In this document: piece by piece, positions 16,876 to 25,608 of the stretch | How the letters are laid out: each line of letters begins with the position of its first letter | How positions within the stretch are numbered: the first letter of the stretch is position 1 | Assembly (NCBI RefSeq): GCF_033546935.1 | Contig: NZ_CP137854.1 | Location: forward strand, 2,294,001 to 2,358,000 | Length of the DNA: 64,000 nucleotides | Direction: 5' to 3' | From: Xylophilus sp. GOD-11R | Lineage (GTDB): Bacteria; Pseudomonadota; Gammaproteobacteria; Burkholderiales; Burkholderiaceae_C | The notes under the pieces: generated by a model | The model's database searches: none | What the model was told of the DNA's origin: nothing | The model's input: only the letters and a program-made list of their open reading frames with translations | Program-made: the position numbers and the translations under genes

Positions 16876-18489
16876 ATGGCCACCCGTTTCGATGCCATCA
16901 CCCTCGAACTGCTCTGGACCCGACTGATCTCCATCGTCGACGAGGCAGCCGTCGCGATGGTGCGCACCTCGTTCTCCACCAACGTGCGCGAATCCAACGA
17001 CTTCGCCTGCGTGCTGACCGACACCCGCGGCCATTCGCTGGCGCAGGCCACGCACAGCATTCCGTCCTTTCTGAACACGGTGCCGCAGACCATCCGGCAT
17101 TTCATCGCCGAGTTCCCGGAAGACCAGCTGAGCCCCGACGACGTGCTCATCACCAACGACATCTGGCAGGGCACCGGCCATTTGCCCGACATCACCGTGG
17201 CCAAGCCGATCTTCCACCGCGGCCGCATCGTCGGCTGGGCCGGCTCGGTGGCGCATGCGCCCGACATCGGCGGCCGGGTGCGTTCGGCCGACGCCCGCAC
17301 CGTCTTCGAGGAAGGCCTGCAGATTCCGATCATGAAGGTGATGCGCCAGGGCGTGATGGACCCCACCTTCGAACGCATCCTGCGCAAGAACGTGCGGGTG
17401 CCCGACCAGGTGATGGGTGACCTGTACGCCCAGTTCACCGCGCTGCAGCGCATCGAGAGCCGCGTGCTGGCGCAGCTGGAAGAGCATGACCTCGAGTCGC
17501 TCGACGGCCTGGCCCACGAGATCCAGACCCGCTCCGAAGCCGCGATGCGCGCCGCCATCCGCAAGGTGCCCGAGGGTGTGTACAGGCAGAGCGCGGTCAC
17601 CGACGGCATCGGTGAGCCGATCCGCCTGGAAATGACCATGACCGTGAAGGACGGCGCGATCGCGGTGGACTATTCCGGCACCGACCCGCAGGTAGCGGCA
17701 TCCATCAACGTCTGCCTGGCCTATACCAAGGCCTACACCTGCTACGGCGTTCGCACCGTGCTGCTGCCGGACGTGGCGGGCAACGAAGGCGTGATCGCGC
17801 CGATCGAGGTCACGGCGCCCGCCGGCTGCATCCTCAACGCGCTGCCACCGGCGGCCGGCGGCGCGCGTGCGCTGGTGGGCCACATGCTGCCGATGATGGT
17901 GGTGCAGGCCCTCGCCGAGGCCATGCCCGACCGCGTCATCGCCGGCGTCGGTTCGCCGCTGTGGTGCGCCAACGTGGCCGGCCAGCGCGAGGACGGCAGC
18001 ACCTACGCCAACATGTTCTTCATGAACGGCGGTTACGGCGCGTCGAGCCGGCGCGACGGCATCAACGTGCTGTCGTGGCCGAGCAATATCTCGTCGACGC
18101 CGGTCGAGATGATCGAGCAGATGCTGCCGATCCACGTGCACCACCGCCAGCTGCGCGAGGACGGTGGCGGCCGGGGCGAGTTCCGCGGCGGCACCGGCCA
18201 GTCGATCAAGTTCGAGAACCGGGCCTCCAGCGCCATGACGGCCAGTTTCATGGCCGAGCGCACCCGGCCCGAGGCCGCCGCACCCGGCCTGGCGGGGGGT
18301 GATTCCGGCGCGCCGGGCGAGGTGTTGATCGACGGCAAACCCTGCCTCAACCCCAAGGTGCAGCAGGTGATCCAGCCCGGCAGCGTGGTCGAGATGAAGA
18401 CCCCCGGTGGCGGCGGCTACGGCCGGCTGGCCCGCCGCGACGCGGCCCGCCATGCGGCCGATGTGCGCGACGCCTACGTCGGCGCCTGA
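16876..18489 (+). CDS. hyuB: Hydantoinase B/oxoprolinase family protein
   Basis: A 537-residue protein of the HyuB family, the partner of HyuA in ATP-dependent cyclic-amide hydrolases (5-oxoprolinase, N-methylhydantoinase) and related carboxylases. Family blocks seen include DAITLELLWTRLISIVDE at the N-terminus, MVRTSFSTNVRESNDFACVL, LITNDIWQGTGHLPD, and the late RGGTGQSIKFENR and TPGGGGYG. It opens the cluster and is probably translated with hyuA, which starts 60 bases later. The exact substrate is not evident; nearby CoA-transferase and crotonase genes make simple 5-oxoproline recycling unlikely. Confidence 0.92.
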   Translation: MATRFDAITLELLWTRLISIVDEAAVAMVRTSFSTNVRESNDFACVLTDTRGHSLAQATHSIPSFLNTVPQTIRHFIAEFPEDQLSPDDVLITNDIWQGTGHLPDITVAKPIFHRGRIVGWAGSVAHAPDIGGRVRSADARTVFEEGLQIPIMKVMRQGVMDPTFERILRKNVRVPDQVMGDLYAQFTALQRIESRVLAQLEEHDLESLDGLAHEIQTRSEAAMRAAIRKVPEGVYRQSAVTDGIGEPIRLEMTMTVKDGAIAVDYSGTDPQVAASINVCLAYTKAYTCYGVRTVLLPDVAGNEGVIAPIEVTAPAGCILNALPPAAGGARALVGHMLPMMVVQALAEAMPDRVIAGVGSPLWCANVAGQREDGSTYANMFFMNGGYGASSRRDGINVLSWPSNISSTPVEMIEQMLPIHVHHRQLREDGGGRGEFRGGTGQSIKFENRASSAMTASFMAERTRPEAAAPGLAGGDSGAPGEVLIDGKPCLNPKVQQVIQPGSVVEMKTPGGGGYGRLARRDAARHAADVRDAYVGA

Positions 18490-18549
18490 AGCCACCGGCC
18501 CCTCTTTTCCCGCGGCACGCCGCGACCCGAACACGAGCGCATCACGACC

Positions 18550-20718
18550 ATGACCACTCCCACCTATTCCCTCGGCATCGACATCGGCGGCACCTTCACC
18601 GACATCGTCGTCTATGCCAACGACACCGGCCGCGCCGTCTCGCACAAGGAACTCACCACCCCGGCCGCGCCGCACCAGGGCGTGCTGACCGGCGTGGCCC
18701 GGCTGTTCGAACGTGAAGGCCTGGACTACGCCGCCGTCACCCGCGTGATCCACGCCACCACGCTGTTCACCAACGCCCTCATCGAGCGCAAGGGCGCCCG
18801 CACCGGCCTGATCACCACCGCCGGTTTCCGCGACACCCTGGAGATGGCGCGCGAACACAAGTACGAGCTGTACGACCTGCACATCGAGCTGCCCAAGGCC
18901 CTGGTGCCGCGCCACCTGCGCCTGGAAGCCACCGAACGCATGCGCCCCGACGGCACCGTGCTGACCCCGCTGGACGAAGCCGGCCTGTTGGCCTGCGCCG
19001 ACGAACTCGCCGCCGCCGGCCTGCAGTCGATCGCCATCGTGTTCCTGCACGCTTATGCCAATCCGGCGCACGAACGCCGGGCACGCGAGCTGATCGCCGC
19101 GCGCCATCCGGAGCTCTTCGTGTCGATCTCCTCCGAGGTCTCGCCGCAGATTCGCGAATACGAACGCAGCGTGACCACCGTGGCCAATGCCTATGTGAAG
19201 CCGCTGGCCGACGGCTACCTGGACCTGATGACCGCGCAGATCAAGGGCCTGGGCATCACCGCGCCGCTGTTCATGATGCTGTCCAACGGCGGACTGACCC
19301 ATGTGGAAGAAGCCAAGCGGGTGCCGATCCAGCTGCTCGAATCCGGCCCGGCCGCCGGCGCGCTGGCCGGCGCCTTCTTCGGTGAACGCTCGGGCATCGA
19401 GGACGTGCTGGCTTTCGACATGGGCGGCACCACCGCCAAGCTCGCGATCGTCGACGGTGGCGAGCCGCTCATCGCCCACCAGTTCGAAGCCAGCCGCGAG
19501 AAGCGCCTGACCGAAGGCAGCGGCCTGCCGATCAGCATCTCGACCATCGAACTCATCGAGATCGGCGCGGGTGGCGGCAGCCTGGCGCAGCTCGACGCGA
19601 TGGGGCTGCTCAAGGTCGGCCCGGAGAGCGCGGCCTCGGACCCCGGCCCGGTCTGCTACGGCCGCGGCGGCACGCAGCCGACCGTGACCGACGCCAACCT
19701 GATCCTCGGTTTCCTCGACCCGGCGGGCTTCGCCGGCGGCACCATCACGCTCGACGTGGCCAAGGCCGAGGCCGCCATGGCGCCGCTGGCCGCGCAGGCC
19801 GGCGTGTCGGTGCCCGAATTCGCCTGGGGCATCCACTCGATCGTCAACGAGAACATGTCGGGCGCGGCCCGGGTACACGTGGCCGAGCGCGGCCACAACG
19901 CCGGTCGCTTCTCGATGCTGCTGACCGGCGGCGGCGGCCCGCTGCACGGCTGCGAGGTGGCGCGCAGCCTGGGCACGCGGCGGGTGGTCTGCCCGCCCGG
20001 CGCGGGCGTGGCGTCGGCCCTGGGCCTGCTGATGGCGCCGGCCCGTGTCGACCGCATGGCCACCGTGGCGCGGCGCCTGTCGCGCATCGACTGGGCCGAG
20101 CTCGATCGCGCGTTCGGCGTGCTCGAGGCCGATGCGCTGGCCGTCGTCGACGCCACCTTGCCCGGCCGGGCGGCCGCCCCGCGCATCGTGCGTTCGGCCG
20201 ACCTGCGCTTCGTCGGCCAGGGCTTCGAAGTGGTGACCGAATTGCCGGCCGGCCCTTACGGCGAGGCCACGGCCCGCGCGGTGATCGAAGCCTTCAACAG
20301 CCTCTACCTCAAGACCTTCACCCAGGCGCCGCCCAGGGGCGAGGTGGAGATCGTGAACATCCGCGTCGCGGTGTCGGCCGAAGCCGCCGCTTCCACGCTG
20401 GACGCGGGCGCCGCCGCCCCGCAGGCCGGCGCCACCGTGCCGTCCATGCGCCGCCGCATCTGGGTGGGCGCCCACGGCCGCTACGAGGAAGTGCCGGTGT
20501 TCTTGCGCGAAGTGCTGCCGGTCGGCTTCGAGATCGCCGGCCCCGCCATCGTGCAGGAGGCCTCCTCCACGCTCGTGCTGCCCGCCGGGTCCAGAACCTG
20601 CGTGGACGCCTCGGGCAGCCTGATCGTGGACCTCACTGATTCCATCCAAAGAGACGCCGAAAAGGCGCAGACAAAAGCATCCGAAGCCCATACGGAGAGA
20701 GACAAGCAATGCGTGTGA
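18550..20718 (+). CDS. hyuA: Hydantoinase/oxoprolinase A family protein
   Basis: A 722-residue ATP-binding subunit with an actin/ASKHA-like fold. The first phosphate loop is GIDIGGTFTDIVV (9-21) and the second is AFDMGGTTAKLAIVDGG. GGGGPLHGCEVARSLG and a C-terminal beta domain with EASSTLVLPAG complete the normal architecture. Together with HyuB it should activate an amide, ketone or carboxyl substrate by ATP-dependent phosphorylation. Related enzymes include 5-oxoprolinase, N-methylhydantoinase and the acetone/acetophenone carboxylases, so ring opening and carboxylation are both possible. Confidence 0.93.
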   Translation: MTTPTYSLGIDIGGTFTDIVVYANDTGRAVSHKELTTPAAPHQGVLTGVARLFEREGLDYAAVTRVIHATTLFTNALIERKGARTGLITTAGFRDTLEMAREHKYELYDLHIELPKALVPRHLRLEATERMRPDGTVLTPLDEAGLLACADELAAAGLQSIAIVFLHAYANPAHERRARELIAARHPELFVSISSEVSPQIREYERSVTTVANAYVKPLADGYLDLMTAQIKGLGITAPLFMMLSNGGLTHVEEAKRVPIQLLESGPAAGALAGAFFGERSGIEDVLAFDMGGTTAKLAIVDGGEPLIAHQFEASREKRLTEGSGLPISISTIELIEIGAGGGSLAQLDAMGLLKVGPESAASDPGPVCYGRGGTQPTVTDANLILGFLDPAGFAGGTITLDVAKAEAAMAPLAAQAGVSVPEFAWGIHSIVNENMSGAARVHVAERGHNAGRFSMLLTGGGGPLHGCEVARSLGTRRVVCPPGAGVASALGLLMAPARVDRMATVARRLSRIDWAELDRAFGVLEADALAVVDATLPGRAAAPRIVRSADLRFVGQGFEVVTELPAGPYGEATARAVIEAFNSLYLKTFTQAPPRGEVEIVNIRVAVSAEAAASTLDAGAAAPQAGATVPSMRRRIWVGAHGRYEEVPVFLREVLPVGFEIAGPAIVQEASSTLVLPAGSRTCVDASGSLIVDLTDSIQRDAEKAQTKASEAHTERDKQCV

Positions 20719-20757
20719 ACGCCTGCCAACCATCTTCCCCGCACTTAGGAATGCCTT

Positions 20758-21738
20758 ATGAACCCACGATTTATGCTGCTGGCGTCCCTGCTCGCCAGCC
20801 TCGGTCTGTCCACCCTCGCCACCGTCTCGCATGCTGAGACCTGGCCTTCGAAGCCGATCCGCTTCGTGGTGCCTTTCACGGCGGGCGGCGCGGCCGACAT
20901 CCTGGGCCGCATCGTCGGCCAGCAGTTGTCGATCAAGTACGGCCAGCCGGTGCTGGTGGACAACCGGCCGGGCGCCAGCGGCCATGTCGGCGCCGAGACG
21001 GTCGCCAAGTCGGCGCCGGACGGCTACACCATCGTGCTTGGCACCACTGGTGTGCACGCGGCCTACAGCATGTATCCCAAGCTGAACTACGACCCCTCGA
21101 AGGCGCTGCAGGTGGTGTCGATCATCGGCGAGTTCCCCAATCTGCTGGTGGTCAACCCGTCGGTGCCGGCGAACAACATGAGGGAGTTCCTGGCGCTGGC
21201 CAAGGCCAAGCCGGGCGAGCTGTTCTTCGGCTCGGCGGGCAACGGCTCGTCGACCCACCTGTCGGCCGAACTGCTCAAGCAGGTTGCGGGCATCAACATG
21301 AAGCACGTGCCCTACCGGGGCAGCTCGGCGGCCATGAACGACCTGATGGGCGGCCAGATCCAGCTGATGGTGGAGAACCTGCCAGCGGTGCTGCCGATGG
21401 TGCAGAGCGGCCGCGTGCGCGCCCTGGCCATCACCAGCAAGACGCGTTCGGACGTGATGCCGAGCATTCCGACGGTGGCCGAATCCGGCGTGCCCGAGTA
21501 CCAGTTCACCGCCTGGTTCACCGTGGCGGTGCCGGTCGGCACGCCGCCTGCCATCGCGAAGAAGCTCAACGCCGACATCGACGCGATCGTGCATTCGCCC
21601 GAACTCGCGGCCAAGTGGAAGGAACTGGGCGTCAACCCGATCGGCGGCTCGCTCGAGGCCGACACCGCCTTCATTGCTTCCGAGAAGAAGAAGTTCACCG
21701 CGCTCATCCAGGAAGCGCGCCTGACCGCCGACGACTGA
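20758..21738 (+). CDS. TTT substrate-binding protein (Bug family) in the hyu cluster
   Basis: A 326-residue periplasmic binding protein with a signal peptide (MNPRFMLLASLLASLGLSTL, cleavage probably after SHA). Bug motifs are clear: WPSKPIRFVVPFTAGGAADI, LVDNRPGASGHVGAETVAKS and HVPYRGSSAAMNDLMGGQIQ. It lies inside the hyuB-hyuA to thioesterase gene run, so it probably captures the substrate of that pathway. No permease gene accompanies it, so it would have to share a TctAB from elsewhere. Confidence 0.94.
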   Translation: MNPRFMLLASLLASLGLSTLATVSHAETWPSKPIRFVVPFTAGGAADILGRIVGQQLSIKYGQPVLVDNRPGASGHVGAETVAKSAPDGYTIVLGTTGVHAAYSMYPKLNYDPSKALQVVSIIGEFPNLLVVNPSVPANNMREFLALAKAKPGELFFGSAGNGSSTHLSAELLKQVAGINMKHVPYRGSSAAMNDLMGGQIQLMVENLPAVLPMVQSGRVRALAITSKTRSDVMPSIPTVAESGVPEYQFTAWFTVAVPVGTPPAIAKKLNADIDAIVHSPELAAKWKELGVNPIGGSLEADTAFIASEKKKFTALIQEARLTADD

Positions 21739-21807
21739 CCAGCGGCACTGCCGGGCGGCGCTCCGGGAGGACGCCGCCTTTTTTTCCAAAGACGAGGCTT
21801 TTTTCCC

Positions 21808-22602
21808 ATGACTTCGAACACCGAGTTCCTGCTGGCGCGCAAAGAAGGCGGCATCGGCTGGATGACCTTCAACAACCCGGCCAAGCACAACGCCATTTCG
21901 GTGGAAATGGCGCGTGCGGTGCCGGCGGTGATGGCCGATTTCGACGCCGATCCGGAGATCCGCGTGGTGATCGTCACCGGCATGGGCGAGCGCGCCTTCG
22001 CGGCCGGCTCCAACATCTCCGGCTTCGGCGAGGTGCGCACCAACCCCGAGCAGAACCGGGCGTACCACGACATGAACGAGGACTCCTACAACGCGGTCTA
22101 CGCCTGCAGCAAGCCGACCATCGCGATGATCCACGGCTACTGCATCGGCGGCGGCCTGGACTTCGCCGCGAGCTGCGACATCCGCTTTTGCGACGACCGA
22201 GCGCAGTTTGCGATTCCGGCGGTGCGGCTCGGCCTGGGCTTCAGCTGGGAGGGCCAGGTGCGGCTGTCGCGGCTGCTGAGCCCGGCGCAGGCGCGCGACC
22301 TGTTCTTCAGCGGCCGCCGCTGGGACGCGGCAGAAGCGCTGCGCACCGGGCTGGTCCACCGCGTGGTGCCGGCGGCCGAACTCGAAGCCGCCGTGCGCGA
22401 CTACGCGGCCGTCATCGCGGGCAACGCGCCGCTGACGCTGCGGGCCCTCAAGCGCGGCTTCCTGGAGCAGGAAAAGCCCGCCGGCCAGATCGACATGCAG
22501 GCCGCGCAGGACCTGATCGACGCCTGCTACCGCAGTCAGGACTATCTGGAAGGCCGCGAAGCCTTCGCCGCCAAGCGCAACCCCAACTTCCGAGGACGCT
22601 GA
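21808..22602 (+). CDS. Crotonase-superfamily protein (enoyl-CoA hydratase/isomerase-like)
   Basis: A 264-residue crotonase. The CoA-binding and oxyanion-hole segments are present (RAFAAGSNISGFGE and YCIGGGLDFAASCDIRF). Alignment by eye with the mitochondrial hydratase puts the catalytic region at QFAIPAVRLGLGF and ARDLFFSG. There the first catalytic Glu position is Ala and the second is Asp. It may therefore not be a normal hydratase; decarboxylation, C-C cleavage or isomerisation are known in this superfamily. One base separates its stop from the CoA-transferase ATG, so the two are co-translated. Confidence 0.9.
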   Translation: MTSNTEFLLARKEGGIGWMTFNNPAKHNAISVEMARAVPAVMADFDADPEIRVVIVTGMGERAFAAGSNISGFGEVRTNPEQNRAYHDMNEDSYNAVYACSKPTIAMIHGYCIGGGLDFAASCDIRFCDDRAQFAIPAVRLGLGFSWEGQVRLSRLLSPAQARDLFFSGRRWDAAEALRTGLVHRVVPAAELEAAVRDYAAVIAGNAPLTLRALKRGFLEQEKPAGQIDMQAAQDLIDACYRSQDYLEGREAFAAKRNPNFRGR

Positions 22603-22603
22603 C

Positions 22604-23854
22604 ATGTCGACCATCGAAGCAGAACGCACCGCCACCGCCGCCACTTGCGGGCAAGCCGCCGCTGCGACGGCCCAACGCCAGGGGCCGCTCCAGGGCATCC
22701 GGGTGCTCGACCTGACCCGGGTGCGTGCCGGCCCCACGGCCATCCGCCAATTCGCCGACTGGGGCGCCGACGTCATCAAGATCGAGAGCCCGCAATACAT
22801 GGAAGTGAGCGACGGCTGGGGCGGCCTGCGCGACGGCCCGGACTTCCAGAACCTGCATCGCAACAAACGCTCGCTCACCATCAACCTCAAGGACCCGCGC
22901 GGCCTGGCGATCTTCCGGCGCCTGGTGGAGCAGGCCGACGTGGTGGCCGAGAACTTCCGGCCGGACGTGAAGTTCCGTCTGGGCATCGACTACGAATCGC
23001 TGCGTGCGATCAACCCGCGCATCGTTTTCGCCAGCATTTCCGGCTTCGGCCAGGACGGCCCCTACGCCAAGCGCCCGGGCTTCGACCACATCGTGCAGGG
23101 CATGGGCGGGATGATGTCGGTCAACGGCCATCCGGACAACGGTCCGACGCGCGCCGGCATCGCGGTGGCCGACGTGGCCGCCGGCCTGTTCTGCGCGCTG
23201 GCGGTGATGACCGCGCTGCTCGAGCGCGCCACCTCGGGCCAGGGCCAGTGGGTGCAGGTGTCGCTGCTGCAGGCCATGATCTCCATGCTCGACTTCCAGG
23301 CCGCGCGCTGGCTGATGAACGGCGAGATCCCGGTGCAGGCCGGCAACGACCATCCGACCTCGATTCCGACCGGCGTCTATCCCACGTCCGACGGCTGGAT
23401 CAACATCGCCGCCGGCGAGCAGGCCATGTTCGCCCGGCTGGTCAAGGCCATGGGCTGCGAAGAGCTGATGGAGGTGCCGGAGTTCTCCACCGAGGAGGGC
23501 CGCTCTATGCACCGTGTCGCGCTCAACGAAGAGCTGTCGCGCCGCACGCGGGAGCATGGCTCGGCACACTGGCTGGAGGTGTTCGAGCGCGGCAGCGTGG
23601 CCGCCGGCCCGATCAACCGCATGAACGAAGTCTTCGACGATCCGCAGGTGCAGCATCTGCAGGTAGCCCAGACGCTGCAGCACCAGACGCTCGGGCCGAT
23701 CCGGGTGGTGGGCCAGCCCTTTCAGCTGAGCCGCACGCCTTCGCAGATGCGCGCGGTGACGCCGCTGCGCGGCGAGCACAACGACGAGATCCTGACCGAA
23801 GCCGGTTATTCCGAGGCAGAGATCGCGGGCTTCTACGCCGACGGCGTCATCTGA
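22604..23854 (+). CDS. CaiB/BaiF family (class III) CoA transferase
   Basis: A 416-residue class III CoA transferase, which moves CoA between an acyl-CoA and a carboxylic acid through an aspartyl-CoA anhydride. Family landmarks are GIRVLDLTRVRAGP, ADVIKIESP, the FEDR-like NKRSLTINLKDPRG, GFDHIVQGMGGMMSVNG and the region with the catalytic Asp, GIAVADVAAGLF. A poorly conserved alanine/glutamine-rich lead of about 25 residues precedes the domain. It would activate the acid released by the upstream hydrolytic or carboxylating step. Confidence 0.93.
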   Translation: MSTIEAERTATAATCGQAAAATAQRQGPLQGIRVLDLTRVRAGPTAIRQFADWGADVIKIESPQYMEVSDGWGGLRDGPDFQNLHRNKRSLTINLKDPRGLAIFRRLVEQADVVAENFRPDVKFRLGIDYESLRAINPRIVFASISGFGQDGPYAKRPGFDHIVQGMGGMMSVNGHPDNGPTRAGIAVADVAAGLFCALAVMTALLERATSGQGQWVQVSLLQAMISMLDFQAARWLMNGEIPVQAGNDHPTSIPTGVYPTSDGWINIAAGEQAMFARLVKAMGCEELMEVPEFSTEEGRSMHRVALNEELSRRTREHGSAHWLEVFERGSVAAGPINRMNEVFDDPQVQHLQVAQTLQHQTLGPIRVVGQPFQLSRTPSQMRAVTPLRGEHNDEILTEAGYSEAEIAGFYADGVI

Positions 23855-23858
23855 GGCC

Positions 23859-24293
23859 ATGCTGAGCCTGTCCGACGACGGCGTAGCCTGCCCGGCGCCG
23901 GTCTTCGAGGTGCTGCTGCCGGTGCGCTGGAGCGATCTGGACGCCGACGGCCGCGTCAACAACGTGCTGCTGCTCAAGCTGGCCGAGGAAGCGCGCATGC
24001 GGTGGGCCGCCGCGCTGGACCTCGCCCGGCTGGCGCCCGACCGCATGCCGGTGCTAGCGAGCACCGCGGCGGTCTACCGGAAGCCGGTGCGCTATCCGGC
24101 GCAGGTGGTAGTGAGCATCGCCTGCTCCAAGCTCGGCCATTCGAGCCTGCACCTGCAGTTCGAGTTGCGCGACGCCGCCGACCGGTCGCTGCTGCACGCC
24201 CAGGCGCTGGCCGTGTGGGTGTGGGTGGACCGGGCCAGCGAGCAGCCGGTGCCCATGCCGGAGCGGCTGCGGGAGGTCTGCACGGCGCGATAG
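23859..24293 (+). CDS. Hotdog-fold acyl-CoA thioesterase (4HBT family)
   Basis: A 144-residue single hotdog domain. The motif VRWSDLDADGRVNN followed by LLLKLAEEARMRW matches 4-hydroxybenzoyl-CoA/YbgC-type thioesterases and keeps the Asp, although the usual His of the GHVNN motif is Arg here. It is the last gene of the tight run, four bases after the CoA transferase, and would release a free acid or prevent CoA trapping. The Arg substitution is seen directly; its effect is unknown. Confidence 0.85.
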   Translation: MLSLSDDGVACPAPVFEVLLPVRWSDLDADGRVNNVLLLKLAEEARMRWAAALDLARLAPDRMPVLASTAAVYRKPVRYPAQVVVSIACSKLGHSSLHLQFELRDAADRSLLHAQALAVWVWVDRASEQPVPMPERLREVCTAR

Positions 24294-24399
24294 GCGGGGC
24301 GCTCGCACCTACAATGCCGACGCTTTCGCGCCGGCATCGCGGCGTTCCCCACAAAAAATCGAGACAACCGGACCAGGCCCAGACCTGCGCCGTGCCCCC

Positions 24400-25491
24400 A
24401 TGAAGACTTCCGCTCCGCGGCTGCCCCTGATCGACGCCATGAAGGGGCTGGCCTGCTGCCTGATCGTCTGGCACCACCTCGCGTTCTACGGGCCGATGTC
24501 CGAAGTGGCGCGGCCGCTGGCGCCGTGGCTCATGGACTCCCTGGCCGAGTACGCCCGCATGGCGGTGCAGCTTTTTCTGGTGGTGGGTGGTTTTCTCAAT
24601 GCCCGTTCGCTGGCGCCACGGGGCGCCTCGCGCATCGACGCGCCGCTGGCGCGCATCGGGCGGCGCTACCTGCGACTGGCCATGCCTTATCTCGTGGCGC
24701 TCGGCACCGGCCTGGTCGCCGCGATGCTCACCCGGCCCTGGCTGCCGGGTCCGCTGGTGCCGGCGGCGCCGCATGAATCGCAGTTGCTCGCCCATGGCCT
24801 GTTCCTGCAGGACCTGGTCGGCGAAGAAGCCTTGTCGGCCGGCGTCTGGTATGTGGCGATCGACTTCCAGCTCTTCGCCGCGACGGTGCTGACGTTCTTC
24901 GTGGCCCAGCGCTGGACCAGCCGCCCGGCGCTGGCCGCTTTCTGCCTGGTGTCGGGCGCGGCGGCGGTGTCGCTGGTAGTGTTCAACCGCCATCCGGAAC
25001 TCGATCCGACGGCGCTGTATTTCTTCGGTGCCTACGGGCTGGGCATCCTGGCCTGCTGGGGCGCGCATTCACACAGGCCGTGGCACTGGATGGCGGGCAT
25101 CGCGGTGCTGGGGGGCGTGGCACTGGCGGTGGACTTCCGGGCGCGCATCGCCATCGCCCTGGTCGCGGCCCTGGTGCTGCTCTGGGCGCAGGCGCGGCAC
25201 GGCGACGGCTGGATGCCGCCCGGGCCGATGCGCCATCTGGGCGGGGTGGGGCGCATCTCGTATTCGGTTTTTCTCATCCACTTCCCCTTGCTGCTGTGCG
25301 TAGGCGCGCTGGTGCACCACCGCTGGCCGAACCTGCCGTGGGCCAACGCGGCGGGCATGCTGGCGGTGTTTCTGCTTTCGCTGCTGGCGGGTGCGCTGCT
25401 GCACCGTTTCGTTGAAACCCGCGCGGCGGGGCCGGGCCGGCTGCTGCTGGCCATGGCCTCGGTGCTGGCCCTGGGCGCGGTGCTGCACTGA
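24400..25491 (+). CDS. Acyltransferase family 3 membrane protein (OafA/YrhL-like)
   Basis: A 363-residue inner-membrane protein with about ten hydrophobic helices. The N-terminal LIDAMKGLACCLIVWHHLAF carries the His expected in helix 1 of acyltransferase-3 proteins, and RYLRLAMPYLVAL resembles the second conserved segment. These enzymes transfer acetyl or other acyl groups to surface sugars, lipids or small molecules; this one's acceptor is unknown. It stands alone with gaps of about 110 bases on each side. Confidence 0.87.
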   Translation: MKTSAPRLPLIDAMKGLACCLIVWHHLAFYGPMSEVARPLAPWLMDSLAEYARMAVQLFLVVGGFLNARSLAPRGASRIDAPLARIGRRYLRLAMPYLVALGTGLVAAMLTRPWLPGPLVPAAPHESQLLAHGLFLQDLVGEEALSAGVWYVAIDFQLFAATVLTFFVAQRWTSRPALAAFCLVSGAAAVSLVVFNRHPELDPTALYFFGAYGLGILACWGAHSHRPWHWMAGIAVLGGVALAVDFRARIAIALVAALVLLWAQARHGDGWMPPGPMRHLGGVGRISYSVFLIHFPLLLCVGALVHHRWPNLPWANAAGMLAVFLLSLLAGALLHRFVETRAAGPGRLLLAMASVLALGAVLH

Positions 25492-25608
25492 TCCACGCGG
25501 CATGACCCGCCGGCCACGCGCACCGGCGGCTTTGGGTATCCTCGTCGGCTAGTTTTCCTTCTCTCTCGCCCGCGGTCCTTCGAGACATGCCGGGCCTGTC
25601 GCCCCTCC

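Noticed and set aside
15688..22986. An uninterrupted 2432-codon open frame on the minus strand across the lysR-hyu-crotonase region
   Set aside because: It is antisense to well-supported genes, has a low-complexity His/Gly/Arg/Ala-rich product and no family motif. In high-GC DNA the antisense frame of codon-biased genes is often free of stops.
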